From Saprospiraceae bacterium (GTDB lineage Bacteria; Bacteroidota; Bacteroidia; Chitinophagales; Saprospiraceae), in the NCBI GenBank assembly GCA_020628755.1, contig JAHDEQ010000003.1, positions 22,687-44,652 on the forward strand: a DNA stretch of 21,966 nt, read 5' to 3'. Below the pieces are notes generated by a model. It ran no database searches, was not told where the DNA came from, and worked only from the letters and a program-made list of their open reading frames with translations. How positions within the stretch are numbered: position 1 is the first letter of the stretch; each line of letters starts with the position of its first letter. Shown here in pieces: positions 13,081 through 21,231 of the stretch. The translations under genes and the position numbers were made by a program.

Positions 13081-15717
13081 ATGACTTCTAAGGAAATTCG
13101 ACAACAGTTTTTAGATTTTTTTGCCTCTAAAGAGCATAAAATTGTAGCTTCTGCACCCATTGTAAACAAAGACGACCCTACCCTTATGTTTACCAATGCA
13201 GGTATGAATCAATTCAAAGATTTTTTCTTGGGTAATCAAGTACCCGATGTTCGTCGAATCGCCGACACGCAAAAATGTTTGCGTGTTTCGGGTAAGCACA
13301 ATGACCTCGAAGAGGTAGGACGTGATGGTACACACCACACCATGTTTGAAATGTTGGGCAACTGGTCTTTTGGCAATTATTTCAAAAAAGAAGCGATTGA
13401 TTGGGCTTGGGAATTGTTGACCGAAGTTTATAAAATGCCCAAAGACCGTTTGTACGCATCTGTGTTTGGAGGTGAAACTTCCGAAGGACTCGAACCTGAT
13501 GAAGAGGCAAAAGGCTTTTGGAAAGAATGGCTTCCCGAAGACCGTATTTTGTACTTTGACAAAAAAGACAACTTTTGGGAAATGGGCGACACAGGCCCCT
13601 GCGGGCCCTGCTCGGAAATTCATATTGATTTACGTTCCGACGAAGAACGGCAAAAAGTGGATGGCGCAAAATTGGTCAATGTGGACAATTCGGGCGTAAT
13701 TGAGATTTGGAATTTGGTATTTATCCAATTCAATCGTAAAGCCGATAAAAGTTTGGAGCAATTGCCCGAAAAACACGTTGATACGGGTATGGGATTTGAG
13801 CGTCTCTGTATCGTCTTACAAGACAAAGACAATACTTATGACACGGATGTCTTTTCTCCTACTATTGAATATATCGAAAAAATATCGGGCAAAAAATATA
13901 CAGGTTCGTTTGCCGAAGAAGCTAAAGTTGACACTGCGATGCGTGTTGTGGCTGACCATATTCGAGCAGTCGCTTTTACGATAGCTGATGGTCAATCGCC
14001 GAGCAATACAGGCGCAGGTTATGTCGTGCGTCGTATTTTGCGTCGTGCAGTGCGCTATTATTATTCGTTTTTGGATATCAAAGAACCCTTTTTACATACC
14101 TTGATTCCGATGTTGAGCGAGCAGTTTGATGATGTTTTTCCAGAACTAAAAGCACAGGCTCAACAAATTGCCAATACCATAAAAGGAGAAGAAACAACGT
14201 TTTTGAATACCCTCGAAAAAGGACTCAAACGCTTTGCTTCTTTAAAAGCAAACAATGATACAATTAATGGTCAAGATGCTTTTGAACTGTATGATACTTA
14301 TGGTTTTCCGATTGATTTGACTCGTCTGATGGCCGAAGAAAAAGGTTGGTCAGTAGATGAAAAAGGATTTGACAAAGCTCTACAAGCCCAAAAAGAACGA
14401 GGCCGAAGCGATGCTAAAAAGGAAGTGGGCGATTGGACAACTTTAAATGATGGAGAAGTTCAATTTGTGGGTTATGATGATTTAGTTGTAACGGATGCAA
14501 AAGTCCTAAAATATCGAACAGTTAAGACAAAAAAAGGCAATGCTTTTCAGATCGTATTAGACAAAACGCCTTTCTATGCAGAGAGCGGTGGACAAGCTGG
14601 CGATAGCGGCTTGTTGTGCTTTGGAGACGAGAAAATTTCGGTGCTTGACACCCAAAAAGAAAATGATTTGACCATTCATGTTGTCAAAAAATTACCTACC
14701 AATTTTGAGGCAACTGTAAAAGCAGAAGTCAATGCTCCAAAACGTATAGCAACAGCTAAAAACCATACGGCCGTTCACTTAATGCACGCAGCACTGCATC
14801 AAGTTTTGGGTACGTCTGCCCTTCAAAAAGGACAGGCTGTGGACGATAAAAAATTGCGTTTTGACTTTTCACATTTTCAAAAAGTAAGCGATGAAGAAGT
14901 CGCTCAAATTGAACAAATTGTCAATCAAAAAATTAGAGAAAACATTGCACTCGAAGAAGACAGAAATATGCCAATAGAAGAAGCTAAAAACGCTGGCGCA
15001 ATGATGCTTTTTGGCGAAAAATACGGCGATTTTGTTCGTATGATAACCTTTGATAAAAACTTCTCGCGCGAGTTGTGCGGAGGCACACATATTGACTCAA
15101 CTGGTAAAATTGGTGTGTTCAAAATCCTTGCTGAATCAGGAGTTGCTGCGGGTGTGCGTCGTATCGAAGCAGTAACGGCCGACCATGCAGAAACCTATTT
15201 GAATAAGGAATTGGGTGAGCTAAATGAAGTACGAGGCTTGTTTAAAAATGCGACGAATTTGGTCAAAAATGTAAGTGATTTGCAAGACGAAAACAAGACG
15301 CTCAAAAAAGCTTTGGAGCAATTGCAAATTGCCCAAGCCAACGCACTTCAATCTGACCTTAAAAATAATGCGGTTGATATCAACGGCGTAAAATTCGTAG
15401 GTGCAAAATTGCCTTTGAGCGATAGCAATTCTATAAAAACACTGGCTTATCAATTAGAAGAAACTTTGGGCAATGCAGTTATTGTTTTTGGGGCAGAAAT
15501 CAAAGGTAAACCTCAATTGATGGTGACGATTAGTAAAAACTTGACTGAAAATAAGACCTTACACGCTGGCAATATGATACGAGAACTCGCCAAAGAAATA
15601 CGTGGCGGCGGCGGTGGCCAAGCCTTTTTTGCAACGGCAGGAGGTAGCGATGCAAGTGGCTTAGATGCTGCCATCGCAAAAGGTAAAGAATTGATTTTAA
15701 ATCAAACGGAAGGTTAA
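13081..15717 (+). CDS. alaS: Alanine-tRNA ligase
   Basis: This 878-residue alanyl-tRNA synthetase is full length for bacteria. It charges tRNA-Ala with alanine and clears mischarged Ser/Gly. The N-terminal class II catalytic domain includes TNAGMNQFKDFFLG (about 38-51) and RDGTHHTMFEMLGNWSFGNY (80-99). The editing domain has the zinc-binding HTAVH (562-566) and CGGTH (666-670). The C-terminal DHHA1-like domain contains a coiled coil (about 725-765) and the glycine-rich RGGGGGQ (841-847). All key residues are present. The start is set by MTSKEIRQQFLDFF, the usual AlaS N-terminus, 32 bases after the predicted transcription start. Long open frames on the opposite strand here are shadows. Confidence 0.98.
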   Translation: MTSKEIRQQFLDFFASKEHKIVASAPIVNKDDPTLMFTNAGMNQFKDFFLGNQVPDVRRIADTQKCLRVSGKHNDLEEVGRDGTHHTMFEMLGNWSFGNYFKKEAIDWAWELLTEVYKMPKDRLYASVFGGETSEGLEPDEEAKGFWKEWLPEDRILYFDKKDNFWEMGDTGPCGPCSEIHIDLRSDEERQKVDGAKLVNVDNSGVIEIWNLVFIQFNRKADKSLEQLPEKHVDTGMGFERLCIVLQDKDNTYDTDVFSPTIEYIEKISGKKYTGSFAEEAKVDTAMRVVADHIRAVAFTIADGQSPSNTGAGYVVRRILRRAVRYYYSFLDIKEPFLHTLIPMLSEQFDDVFPELKAQAQQIANTIKGEETTFLNTLEKGLKRFASLKANNDTINGQDAFELYDTYGFPIDLTRLMAEEKGWSVDEKGFDKALQAQKERGRSDAKKEVGDWTTLNDGEVQFVGYDDLVVTDAKVLKYRTVKTKKGNAFQIVLDKTPFYAESGGQAGDSGLLCFGDEKISVLDTQKENDLTIHVVKKLPTNFEATVKAEVNAPKRIATAKNHTAVHLMHAALHQVLGTSALQKGQAVDDKKLRFDFSHFQKVSDEEVAQIEQIVNQKIRENIALEEDRNMPIEEAKNAGAMMLFGEKYGDFVRMITFDKNFSRELCGGTHIDSTGKIGVFKILAESGVAAGVRRIEAVTADHAETYLNKELGELNEVRGLFKNATNLVKNVSDLQDENKTLKKALEQLQIAQANALQSDLKNNAVDINGVKFVGAKLPLSDSNSIKTLAYQLEETLGNAVIVFGAEIKGKPQLMVTISKNLTENKTLHAGNMIRELAKEIRGGGGGQAFFATAGGSDASGLDAAIAKGKELILNQTEG

Positions 15718-15747
15718 AAATTAATTTTAGTTTTCTTTTCTTATTTT

Positions 15748-15837
15748 TTGTCAAAATAAGATACTACTTTTGGGGCGAAAACGTATCAAAATAATATCTG
15801 ATACGTCTCAATATCGAAAATCCTCAAAAAGGATTTT
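15748..15837 (+). promoter_or_regulatory. Promoter and hairpins between alaS and the DUF2853 gene
   Basis: TACTTTTG (15765-15772) is an exact Bacteroidota -7 box. TTG at 15748-15750 is only 14 bases upstream, closer than usual. Then come two inverted repeats: ACGTATCA (15781-15788) with TGATACGT (15799-15806), and AAAATCCT (15817-15824) with AGGATTTT (15830-15837). Neither has a proper U-tract. They lie in the predicted 5' untranslated region of the small gene and could act as a weak alaS terminator, an operator or an RNA switch element. Confidence 0.45.
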
Positions 15838-15877
15838 ATTTAAAATAAATTTTGTAAAATAAAAAATTCGTAAAACC

Positions 15878-16216
15878 ATGAGTAAATTTCAAGAAGCACT
15901 TGAGACATACACAAAAGAGTTTGACAAATTGGGCGTAAAAGTTGATGCTGATTTGTTGAAAAGCGTAACTAAGGCTTGCGGTCCATCTATCTACAAAGCT
16001 GATGCAAGTAAAGTTTCTTCTTCTGACCAAACAGAGCTTGACCGTGTAAAAAATAATTTCCTTATCAAGAAATTAGGTTTGGCTGATGATGACAAATTAG
16101 ATGCAGCTATTGCTAAAGTTGTAGATAAATTTGGTAAAAGCAATCGCAACAAGTACCGTGCTATGTTTTACTACATGTTAGTACAAGATTTTGGAAAAGA
16201 AGATATGTTCAAATAA
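15878..16216 (+). CDS. DUF2853 family protein
   Basis: This 112-residue cytosolic protein matches the DUF2853 family over its full length: MSKFQEALETYTKEF at the start, then CGPSIYKADASKVSSSD, NNFLIKKLGL and the very conserved SNRNKYRAMFYYMLVQDFGK. The family is small, all-helical, of unknown function, and widespread in Bacteroidota and other bacteria. There is no signal peptide or membrane segment. It has its own promoter region after alaS and its own terminator, so it is probably monocistronic. High Lys/Asp content and good codons suggest efficient expression, but that is inference. Confidence 0.92.
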   Translation: MSKFQEALETYTKEFDKLGVKVDADLLKSVTKACGPSIYKADASKVSSSDQTELDRVKNNFLIKKLGLADDDKLDAAIAKVVDKFGKSNRNKYRAMFYYMLVQDFGKEDMFK

Positions 16217-16236
16217 GAATTTTCTTCCTTTACCCC

Positions 16237-16282
16237 AAAAAGAAAAACCTCTTCAATGTGTATTGAAGAGGTTTTTCTTTTT
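16237..16282. terminator. Bidirectional terminator, DUF2853 / SNF2 helicase
   Basis: A perfect 21-bp stem (centre ACCTCTTCAAT with its complement, flanked by AAAAAGAAAA and TTTTTCTTTTT) has a four-base loop. It lies between convergent genes, 20 bases after the DUF2853 stop and 3 bases past the helicase stop. Confidence 0.9.
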
Positions 16283-16285
16283 GAG

Positions 16286-19200
16286 CTATTCTAGTTTTAC
16301 CAATGCTTTGAGTTCTTTATTGGACAGTTCGCCTATCCATTTTTCGCCTGTCGAGACCGTGAGGTTGGCGAGGTCTTTTTTGTCTTGTAAAAGTTGATTG
16401 ATTTTTTCTTCAAAAGTAGATTGTGTGATAAAACGATGCACCATCACATTGTTTTGTTGTCCAATACGATAAGCTCGGTCGGTCGCTTGTGCCTCAACGG
16501 CTGGATTCCACCACAAATCGTAGTGAATCACATTGCTTGCCTTCGTCAAGTTGAGTCCTGTACCACCTGCCTTTAGCGACAAAATCATGACTCGTGTGGC
16601 TCGATTATTTTGAAAATCTTCTACCATTTCATCCCTACCTTTGCGGCTAACTCCTCCATGCAAAAAAGGAATTTGCAGGTCAAATTCTTCTTCTAATAAT
16701 TCGACTAACAAATTTCCCATTTCTTGGTATTGGGTAAAAATAAGCGTCTTTTCGCCATTGTCTAGGATGGGTTGCATCAGTTCAAAGAGCATTTTGCACT
16801 TGCCCGAAATAGCTGGAGATTTGTCTCCTTTTTTAAGAAAATGTCGAGGATGATTACAAATTTGTTTGAGTGCTGTAATGAGTTTCAAAATGAGGCCGCG
16901 CCGAGCAATGCCTTCGGCTTGCTCGATGGTTTGCATGGTGGTATCAATCACATTTTGATAAATTGCCGTTTGCTCAGGAGTCAATTTACAAAACTGATTT
17001 TTCTCGATTTTATCAGGCAAATCTTTGATAATAGATTTATCCGATTTGAGTCTTCGCAAGATAAAAGGTTCAGTAATTTTACGAAATTTATCCAATTGTG
17101 TTTGGTCACGTTCCAACTCAATTGGTCGGGCATAATTGTCCTTAAACTTGGTCAATGTCCCTAAGTAACCTTTGTTAGAAAAATCAAAAATACTCCAATA
17201 TTCACTCAAACGGTTTTCGACGGGCGTACCACTCATGGCAATCTTGATAGGAGCTTTTATTTTTTTGACGGCTTTGGTTTGAGCCGTTGTAGGGTTTTTA
17301 ATATTTTGAGCTTCATCAATAGCAATGACCAACCATTTTTGTTTTTGTAATTTGCTGGTTTCACTGCGCACTACGCCATAAGTTGTGATGAGAACATCTG
17401 CTTCTTTGATGGGTTCGAGTTGGCGATTGCTTCCATGATAAATATGTGTACGCAAATCGGGTGCAAACTTTCGGATTTCTTTTTGCCAGTTGGTCAGCAA
17501 GGTAGTCGGCACGACGACCAGGGCTTTTTGCTTGTCGAGTTCGCCATCTTCTTTTAATTTTAATAAAGTGGTAATGACTTGTAAAGTCTTGCCCAAACCC
17601 ATATCGTCAGCAATGAGGCTGCCGAAACCAATCCTTGAATTTTTGTACATCCATTCGTAACCACTCAGTTGATAGGGACGAAGGGTAGCCTTTAAGCCTT
17701 TGGGTAACTCCACTCCTTCACCTTTGAGGAGGTCATCCATTAATTTTCTAGTTTTTTTATCGAGTTTGACACTAGCACCTTTGTAGTCTTCGGTGAGGGC
17801 AATGTGCAACAGCTCATTGGAGTTAAGCTCAGGTGGATTTTCTAATTTATCAATTAAGGATTGGATTTCTTTTTCATCAAAAAAGATGTATTGGTCGTTA
17901 AGTTTTACAATACCCGAAAACTGCTTGACCATATCCAAAAACTCCTTTTGGGAAAGGAGTTGGTCGCCCACTGCTATTTTCCAATCAAAGCTCAACATTG
18001 TATCAAGATTGAGCAAAGAGTTTTTTTGTACAATGCCATCTTCATCGTCTGCCTCCAGTATCATAGATACTTGAGGGCGCAGCAATTTACGCAAGGCTTT
18101 GGGTAATAAAACCTTGATTCCAAACAAACGAATGGTGGGCAATATTTTAAATAATACATCTACAAATTGCTCCGAATTAAACAAGAGTGTTTCTTCTCCT
18201 TTGGAAGCAACCAAATTGCTGATTTGAGGAAAATAATCGGACAACATAGCCAAGTCTCGCAAAATATCGAGGCGCATGGTATTGTAAATGTCTTTCTCTA
18301 AAATATCTTTTAGAGAAATGGGAGCTTGAAGGGGTTTGTTCTTGTCTTCGACGGCTATGCTCACCTGAAACCCATCGTCCATATCGTCAACTTGCAAGAC
18401 AGGTACGAAGTCTTTTTCGGTCATAAAATATTTGTTCAGCCAAAGCTGAATTGCCGTAGGATAACCTTTGGATTCGTACGATTGGAATTGTACAATACTT
18501 CCTCCAAAAAACAGATGTCCTATTTCGTGTTCGGCAAAACGATACTCCATTTTGTGGTTGGTTTTTATCAGGAAATTGATAAAAACGGACAATAAGGCCA
18601 TTGTTTTTTCTTGCTCGATGGGTTCTTGTATTTCCTTACCACTCTTATAGTAAAGCATATCGTGTGGCACTAAGGCATTGACTCCATCATGGATTGACCG
18701 AACTACGGGATTGAGGGTAGCAGGTAACCAACGCACTCTGTAATGCTTGACTCCTACTTGCAACAACTGTGGTAAAACGGCCGATTGTTGCAAGAGTTTT
18801 TTGGCCAACTGATAAATGATATACAAACCCTTGACATGCGAGGCATAGTTTGAAAATTCGCTAAGCGGTAAATATTCTAAAAAATCAATTGTCGCTTGTT
18901 CATTATCAAAACTATCTATTGATTTTCCACGACTATCCCGAAGGGTACATTTGAGAAAATCCATTTCTTCGTCGAGCAAGATTTCAATTTCTTCAATTGC
19001 ATCAATATTGAAATTGAAGAGACTTGTAGTAGCTTCTTTTTTCTTTTTTTTGCTGAGGGCTTTGGCGATGGTTTTGTAGGCTCTGTCGAGCAATTTTTTA
19101 AAATCGCCATTGGGATAAAAAACAGGTTTTTCTGAAAGGATAGTCAATAGATTTTCTCTACAATCAGGAATATTTGAAAAATCCAATTGTTGGTATATTT

Positions 19201-19807
19201 CCTCATCCCAAGTATAATCTTCGGCTTCTAGAGAGAAGGCTTGTTTTAAGTCATTGATTTTTAAGATAGAAATTTCTTCTTGCCCTGCTACCGTATAGCC
19301 GATACCTTCCAAGCCCTTGAACAAGTCAAATTGATGCAATTGAAACACCATAAATGGGTTTTTATCAATTTCATTGGCAACCAAATACAAAACGGCTGCC
19401 ATATGCTTGCACGGAACAGCCCAATCAGGACAGGAACAACCTCCACCTATGTCATCCCACGAACGAGGAAACAATTGTACGCCTGCTTGACTGCACTTTT
19501 GCATGAGTTCTTTAGGCAACTCACGGTTGAGTAACTTGGATAAAAACAAAGGGTTGGAAGTAACGATTTGGATAATTTTGGCTTTGTCGCTTGCACTAAA
19601 AGCTGGAATGCTAAAATTGACTTTGTAGGGTGTTCGCCGTGAGCCTTGTACTTTTGAGGAGATTTTGTTTTCGTTGATTTCTATGTCTTTGGCTAGTCCT
19701 TTGTTGGCATAGGTTCGCCCTCTAGGTAGTCGATTGGAGTAATCAATATTATTGAGGGCATTGAGCCATTGCTTGCCCCACCAAGTATTACCGTATGATT
19801 TTCTCAT
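16286..19807 (-). CDS. SNF2-family helicase with N-terminal SWIM zinc finger
   Basis: This 1173-residue Swi2/Snf2 ATPase should move along double-stranded DNA or RNA polymerase complexes without unwinding strands. The N-terminus resembles SWIM-family proteins (SYGNTWWGKQWLNAL). The SWIM zinc finger is CSCPDWAVPCKH (Cys124, Cys126, Cys133, His135). A long middle region (about 200-690) is poorly conserved. The SNF2 ATPase follows: LRPYQLSGYEWM, Walker A DDMGLGKT (734-741), Walker B DEAQ (831-834), SGTPVENRLSEYWSIFDF and, in the second RecA lobe, LSLKAGGTGLNL and RAYRIGQ (1111-1117). All ATPase motifs are intact. Bacterial members are linked to transcription recycling or repair, but this one's role is unknown. 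No restriction or defence partner gene lies nearby. It is monocistronic, ending at a shared terminator. The upstream gap of 282 bases holds repeat copy B. Confidence 0.93.
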   Translation of the reverse strand: MRKSYGNTWWGKQWLNALNNIDYSNRLPRGRTYANKGLAKDIEINENKISSKVQGSRRTPYKVNFSIPAFSASDKAKIIQIVTSNPLFLSKLLNRELPKELMQKCSQAGVQLFPRSWDDIGGGCSCPDWAVPCKHMAAVLYLVANEIDKNPFMVFQLHQFDLFKGLEGIGYTVAGQEEISILKINDLKQAFSLEAEDYTWDEEIYQQLDFSNIPDCRENLLTILSEKPVFYPNGDFKKLLDRAYKTIAKALSKKKKKEATTSLFNFNIDAIEEIEILLDEEMDFLKCTLRDSRGKSIDSFDNEQATIDFLEYLPLSEFSNYASHVKGLYIIYQLAKKLLQQSAVLPQLLQVGVKHYRVRWLPATLNPVVRSIHDGVNALVPHDMLYYKSGKEIQEPIEQEKTMALLSVFINFLIKTNHKMEYRFAEHEIGHLFFGGSIVQFQSYESKGYPTAIQLWLNKYFMTEKDFVPVLQVDDMDDGFQVSIAVEDKNKPLQAPISLKDILEKDIYNTMRLDILRDLAMLSDYFPQISNLVASKGEETLLFNSEQFVDVLFKILPTIRLFGIKVLLPKALRKLLRPQVSMILEADDEDGIVQKNSLLNLDTMLSFDWKIAVGDQLLSQKEFLDMVKQFSGIVKLNDQYIFFDEKEIQSLIDKLENPPELNSNELLHIALTEDYKGASVKLDKKTRKLMDDLLKGEGVELPKGLKATLRPYQLSGYEWMYKNSRIGFGSLIADDMGLGKTLQVITTLLKLKEDGELDKQKALVVVPTTLLTNWQKEIRKFAPDLRTHIYHGSNRQLEPIKEADVLITTYGVVRSETSKLQKQKWLVIAIDEAQNIKNPTTAQTKAVKKIKAPIKIAMSGTPVENRLSEYWSIFDFSNKGYLGTLTKFKDNYARPIELERDQTQLDKFRKITEPFILRRLKSDKSIIKDLPDKIEKNQFCKLTPEQTAIYQNVIDTTMQTIEQAEGIARRGLILKLITALKQICNHPRHFLKKGDKSPAISGKCKMLFELMQPILDNGEKTLIFTQYQEMGNLLVELLEEEFDLQIPFLHGGVSRKGRDEMVEDFQNNRATRVMILSLKAGGTGLNLTKASNVIHYDLWWNPAVEAQATDRAYRIGQQNNVMVHRFITQSTFEEKINQLLQDKKDLANLTVSTGEKWIGELSNKELKALVKLE

Positions 19808-19900
19808 GCTCTTCTATTTTTTTAAGCCTTGTAAAGTTCGCTTCTGCTATCCCTATATGCAAAAAATTGGAACTCAGGAACTCTGGGTATTTCCATGACT

Positions 19901-20018
19901 TATACCGAGAACGGGGTGAAAACCGAAATTGATATGAAGGCTTTACCCCTTCGGCATCACTATTCACGGGAAAATTACCGCTAAGGTAAATTAGGCAATT
20001 TTCCCCGTGAGCAGTATA
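19901..20018 (+). repeat. Structured intergenic repeat, copy B (about 118 bp)
   Basis: This is the second copy of the element at 12888-13006, in the same + orientation, bounded by TATAC and GTATA. Stem 1 pairs GGGGTGAAAACC with GGCTTTACCCC imperfectly. The outer stem is ACTATTCACGGG with CCCGTGAGCAGT, continued by GAAAATT with AATTTTC. The inner hairpin is TTACC-GCTAA-GGTAA. It lies between the helicase start and the pth 3' end. A 139-residue open frame crossing it on the - strand is not a real gene. Confidence 0.85.
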
Positions 20019-20089
20019 ATAATCGTCAATAGTATCAAGGATTCTGAGCTTATTTTTCGCCGAGCCTAAACCGAAAAAGGAATAGGTTT

Positions 20090-20707
20090 TTAGCTTTTGT
20101 TGACTGTTGTCATCGCACGACTCAGACCTATCGTACCAAAAGCCTTGACTGCTTCTGTACAGCGTTTGCGAATATCGGGGAGTTCCTCGGCTTCTTTGTC
20201 TGACCATTTGCCTAGCACAAAATCAACTTGTTTACCCCTCGGAAAATTATTGCCAATCCCTACACGTAAGCGGGCATACTTGTTAGAACCTAAGACTTGT
20301 TGAATGTCTTTGAGTCCATTGTGTCCGCCATCGCTACCTTTACCTCGTAGTCGAACTTTCCCGAAATCGAGATTCATATCATCGACAATGACCAAAAGAT
20401 TTTCGGGAATGATTTTTTTCTTTGTCGCCCAATGTTGGATGGATTTTCCACTTCGATTCATGTAAGTGGAGGGTTTGAGCAGCACAAAGGTGCGCCCTTT
20501 GTGCTTGAATTCAGCTATAGCTCCTAGTTTATCACTTTCAAACTTGGCATCAAATTCGCGCGCCAGCATATCTACAATATCAAACCCGATATTGTGTCTA
20601 GTATCGTCGTATTCAGCACCAATATTGCCTAAGCCTGCAATCAAATATTTCATCGGATCAGGTTCTTCTTCTTTGAAAAAATTTTGTAAAAATTTTATTA
20701 AACGCAT
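20090..20707 (-). CDS. pth: Peptidyl-tRNA hydrolase
   Basis: This 205-residue Pth-type hydrolase releases tRNA from stalled peptidyl-tRNA. The conserved residues are present, numbered from the first ATG: Asn28 in GLGNIG, catalytic His38 in TRHNIGFD, Asn84 in PSTYMNRSG, Asp110 in VDDMNLDFGKVR and Asn130 in HNGLKDI. The first 18 residues (MRLIKFLQNFFKEEEPDP) extend beyond the usual start. The internal Met19 (ATG at 20653) gives the standard length of 187. I recall similar basic/acidic extensions in other Bacteroidota Pth proteins, so I keep the upstream start, but either is possible. The repeat-flanked four-helix-bundle gene lies directly upstream. Confidence 0.96.
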   Translation of the reverse strand: MRLIKFLQNFFKEEEPDPMKYLIAGLGNIGAEYDDTRHNIGFDIVDMLAREFDAKFESDKLGAIAEFKHKGRTFVLLKPSTYMNRSGKSIQHWATKKKIIPENLLVIVDDMNLDFGKVRLRGKGSDGGHNGLKDIQQVLGSNKYARLRVGIGNNFPRGKQVDFVLGKWSDKEAEELPDIRKRCTEAVKAFGTIGLSRAMTTVNKS

Positions 20708-20714
20708 AATGTCA

Positions 20715-21231
20715 TAACGAGTAATGAGTAACTTTTAACGAGTAACAACTTATAGATTACTCATCAAAGTGTTAATCGTTATTAATTAGAACGTCGGAAG
20801 TTACAAAAGTCCAAGATTCTTCTTTTTTGTTTTGATAGAGCTTTTTATCAATTTCAACACTTCAGTTGTATCAAAGTGAAGCGATTCAAATTCTGTTGTA
20901 TTGATATAATCAGTAGCATGTAATAATTCTAACCAATACAAAGTTTCATCTGCCTCTTTTTGACCGATAGCTAATTTATGAATAAAATCCGCACCACTTT
21001 CAGCATTCTTTGCTTCTCTCACCATTGCATCAGGATTTGTTCCCGATTTAAGAATTTGTTTACTCAAAACAAACTCTTTCTTAATTTCCCTAAGATACTT
21101 ACACAATTTCACTATTCTAACAGCTAACTGAAATGACTTTTCCTTTAAAGGATCAGGGTTTCTCTTCTTGTTTGACATTAGAAATTACTCATTAAACGGT
21201 TACGCATTATGAGTTAATACATTACTCGTTA
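20715..21231. mobile_element. Four-helix-bundle gene cassette bounded by 12-bp inverted repeats
   Basis: TAACGAGTAATG (20715-20726) and CATTACTCGTTA (21220-21231) are perfect 12-base inverted repeats at the outer limits of the region holding the small gene. Inside, further copies of the same unit occur: AACGAGTAAC and ATTACTCATC on the left, ATTACTCATTA and ATGAGTTAAT on the right. The right repeat ends on the stop codon of the neighbouring dehydrogenase gene, and the left one begins 8 bases upstream of the pth start. No transposase is present. The segment looks like an inserted cassette or non-autonomous element, which is inference. Confidence 0.5.
20801..21178 (-). CDS. Four-helix-bundle protein (23S rRNA intervening-sequence protein family)
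   Basis: This 125-residue, almost wholly helical, basic protein belongs to the S23/IVP four-helix-bundle family. Telling segments are KSFQLAVRIVKLCKYL, then SKQILKSGTNPDAMVREAKNAES, KLAIGQKEADETLYWLELL and a Lys-rich C-terminus. The family was first seen inside 23S rRNA intervening sequences and is also found as many free copies in Bacteroidota; its function is unresolved. The related Avd protein helps diversity-generating retroelements, but no reverse transcriptase or variable repeat is present here. It sits between a 2-oxoacid dehydrogenase gene and pth within inverted repeats, unrelated to either neighbour, which suggests insertion. Confidence 0.9.
   Translation of the reverse strand: MSNKKRNPDPLKEKSFQLAVRIVKLCKYLREIKKEFVLSKQILKSGTNPDAMVREAKNAESGADFIHKLAIGQKEADETLYWLELLHATDYINTTEFESLHFDTTEVLKLIKSSIKTKKKNLGLL

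Noticed and set aside
13111..13623. 170-codon open frame antisense to alaS
   Set aside because: It lies wholly opposite a conserved AlaS domain and is a shadow of its codon pattern; it has no start context of its own.
19788..20207. 139-codon open frame on the - strand
   Set aside because: It overlaps pth in another frame and runs through structured repeat B. The residues show no domain-like pattern.
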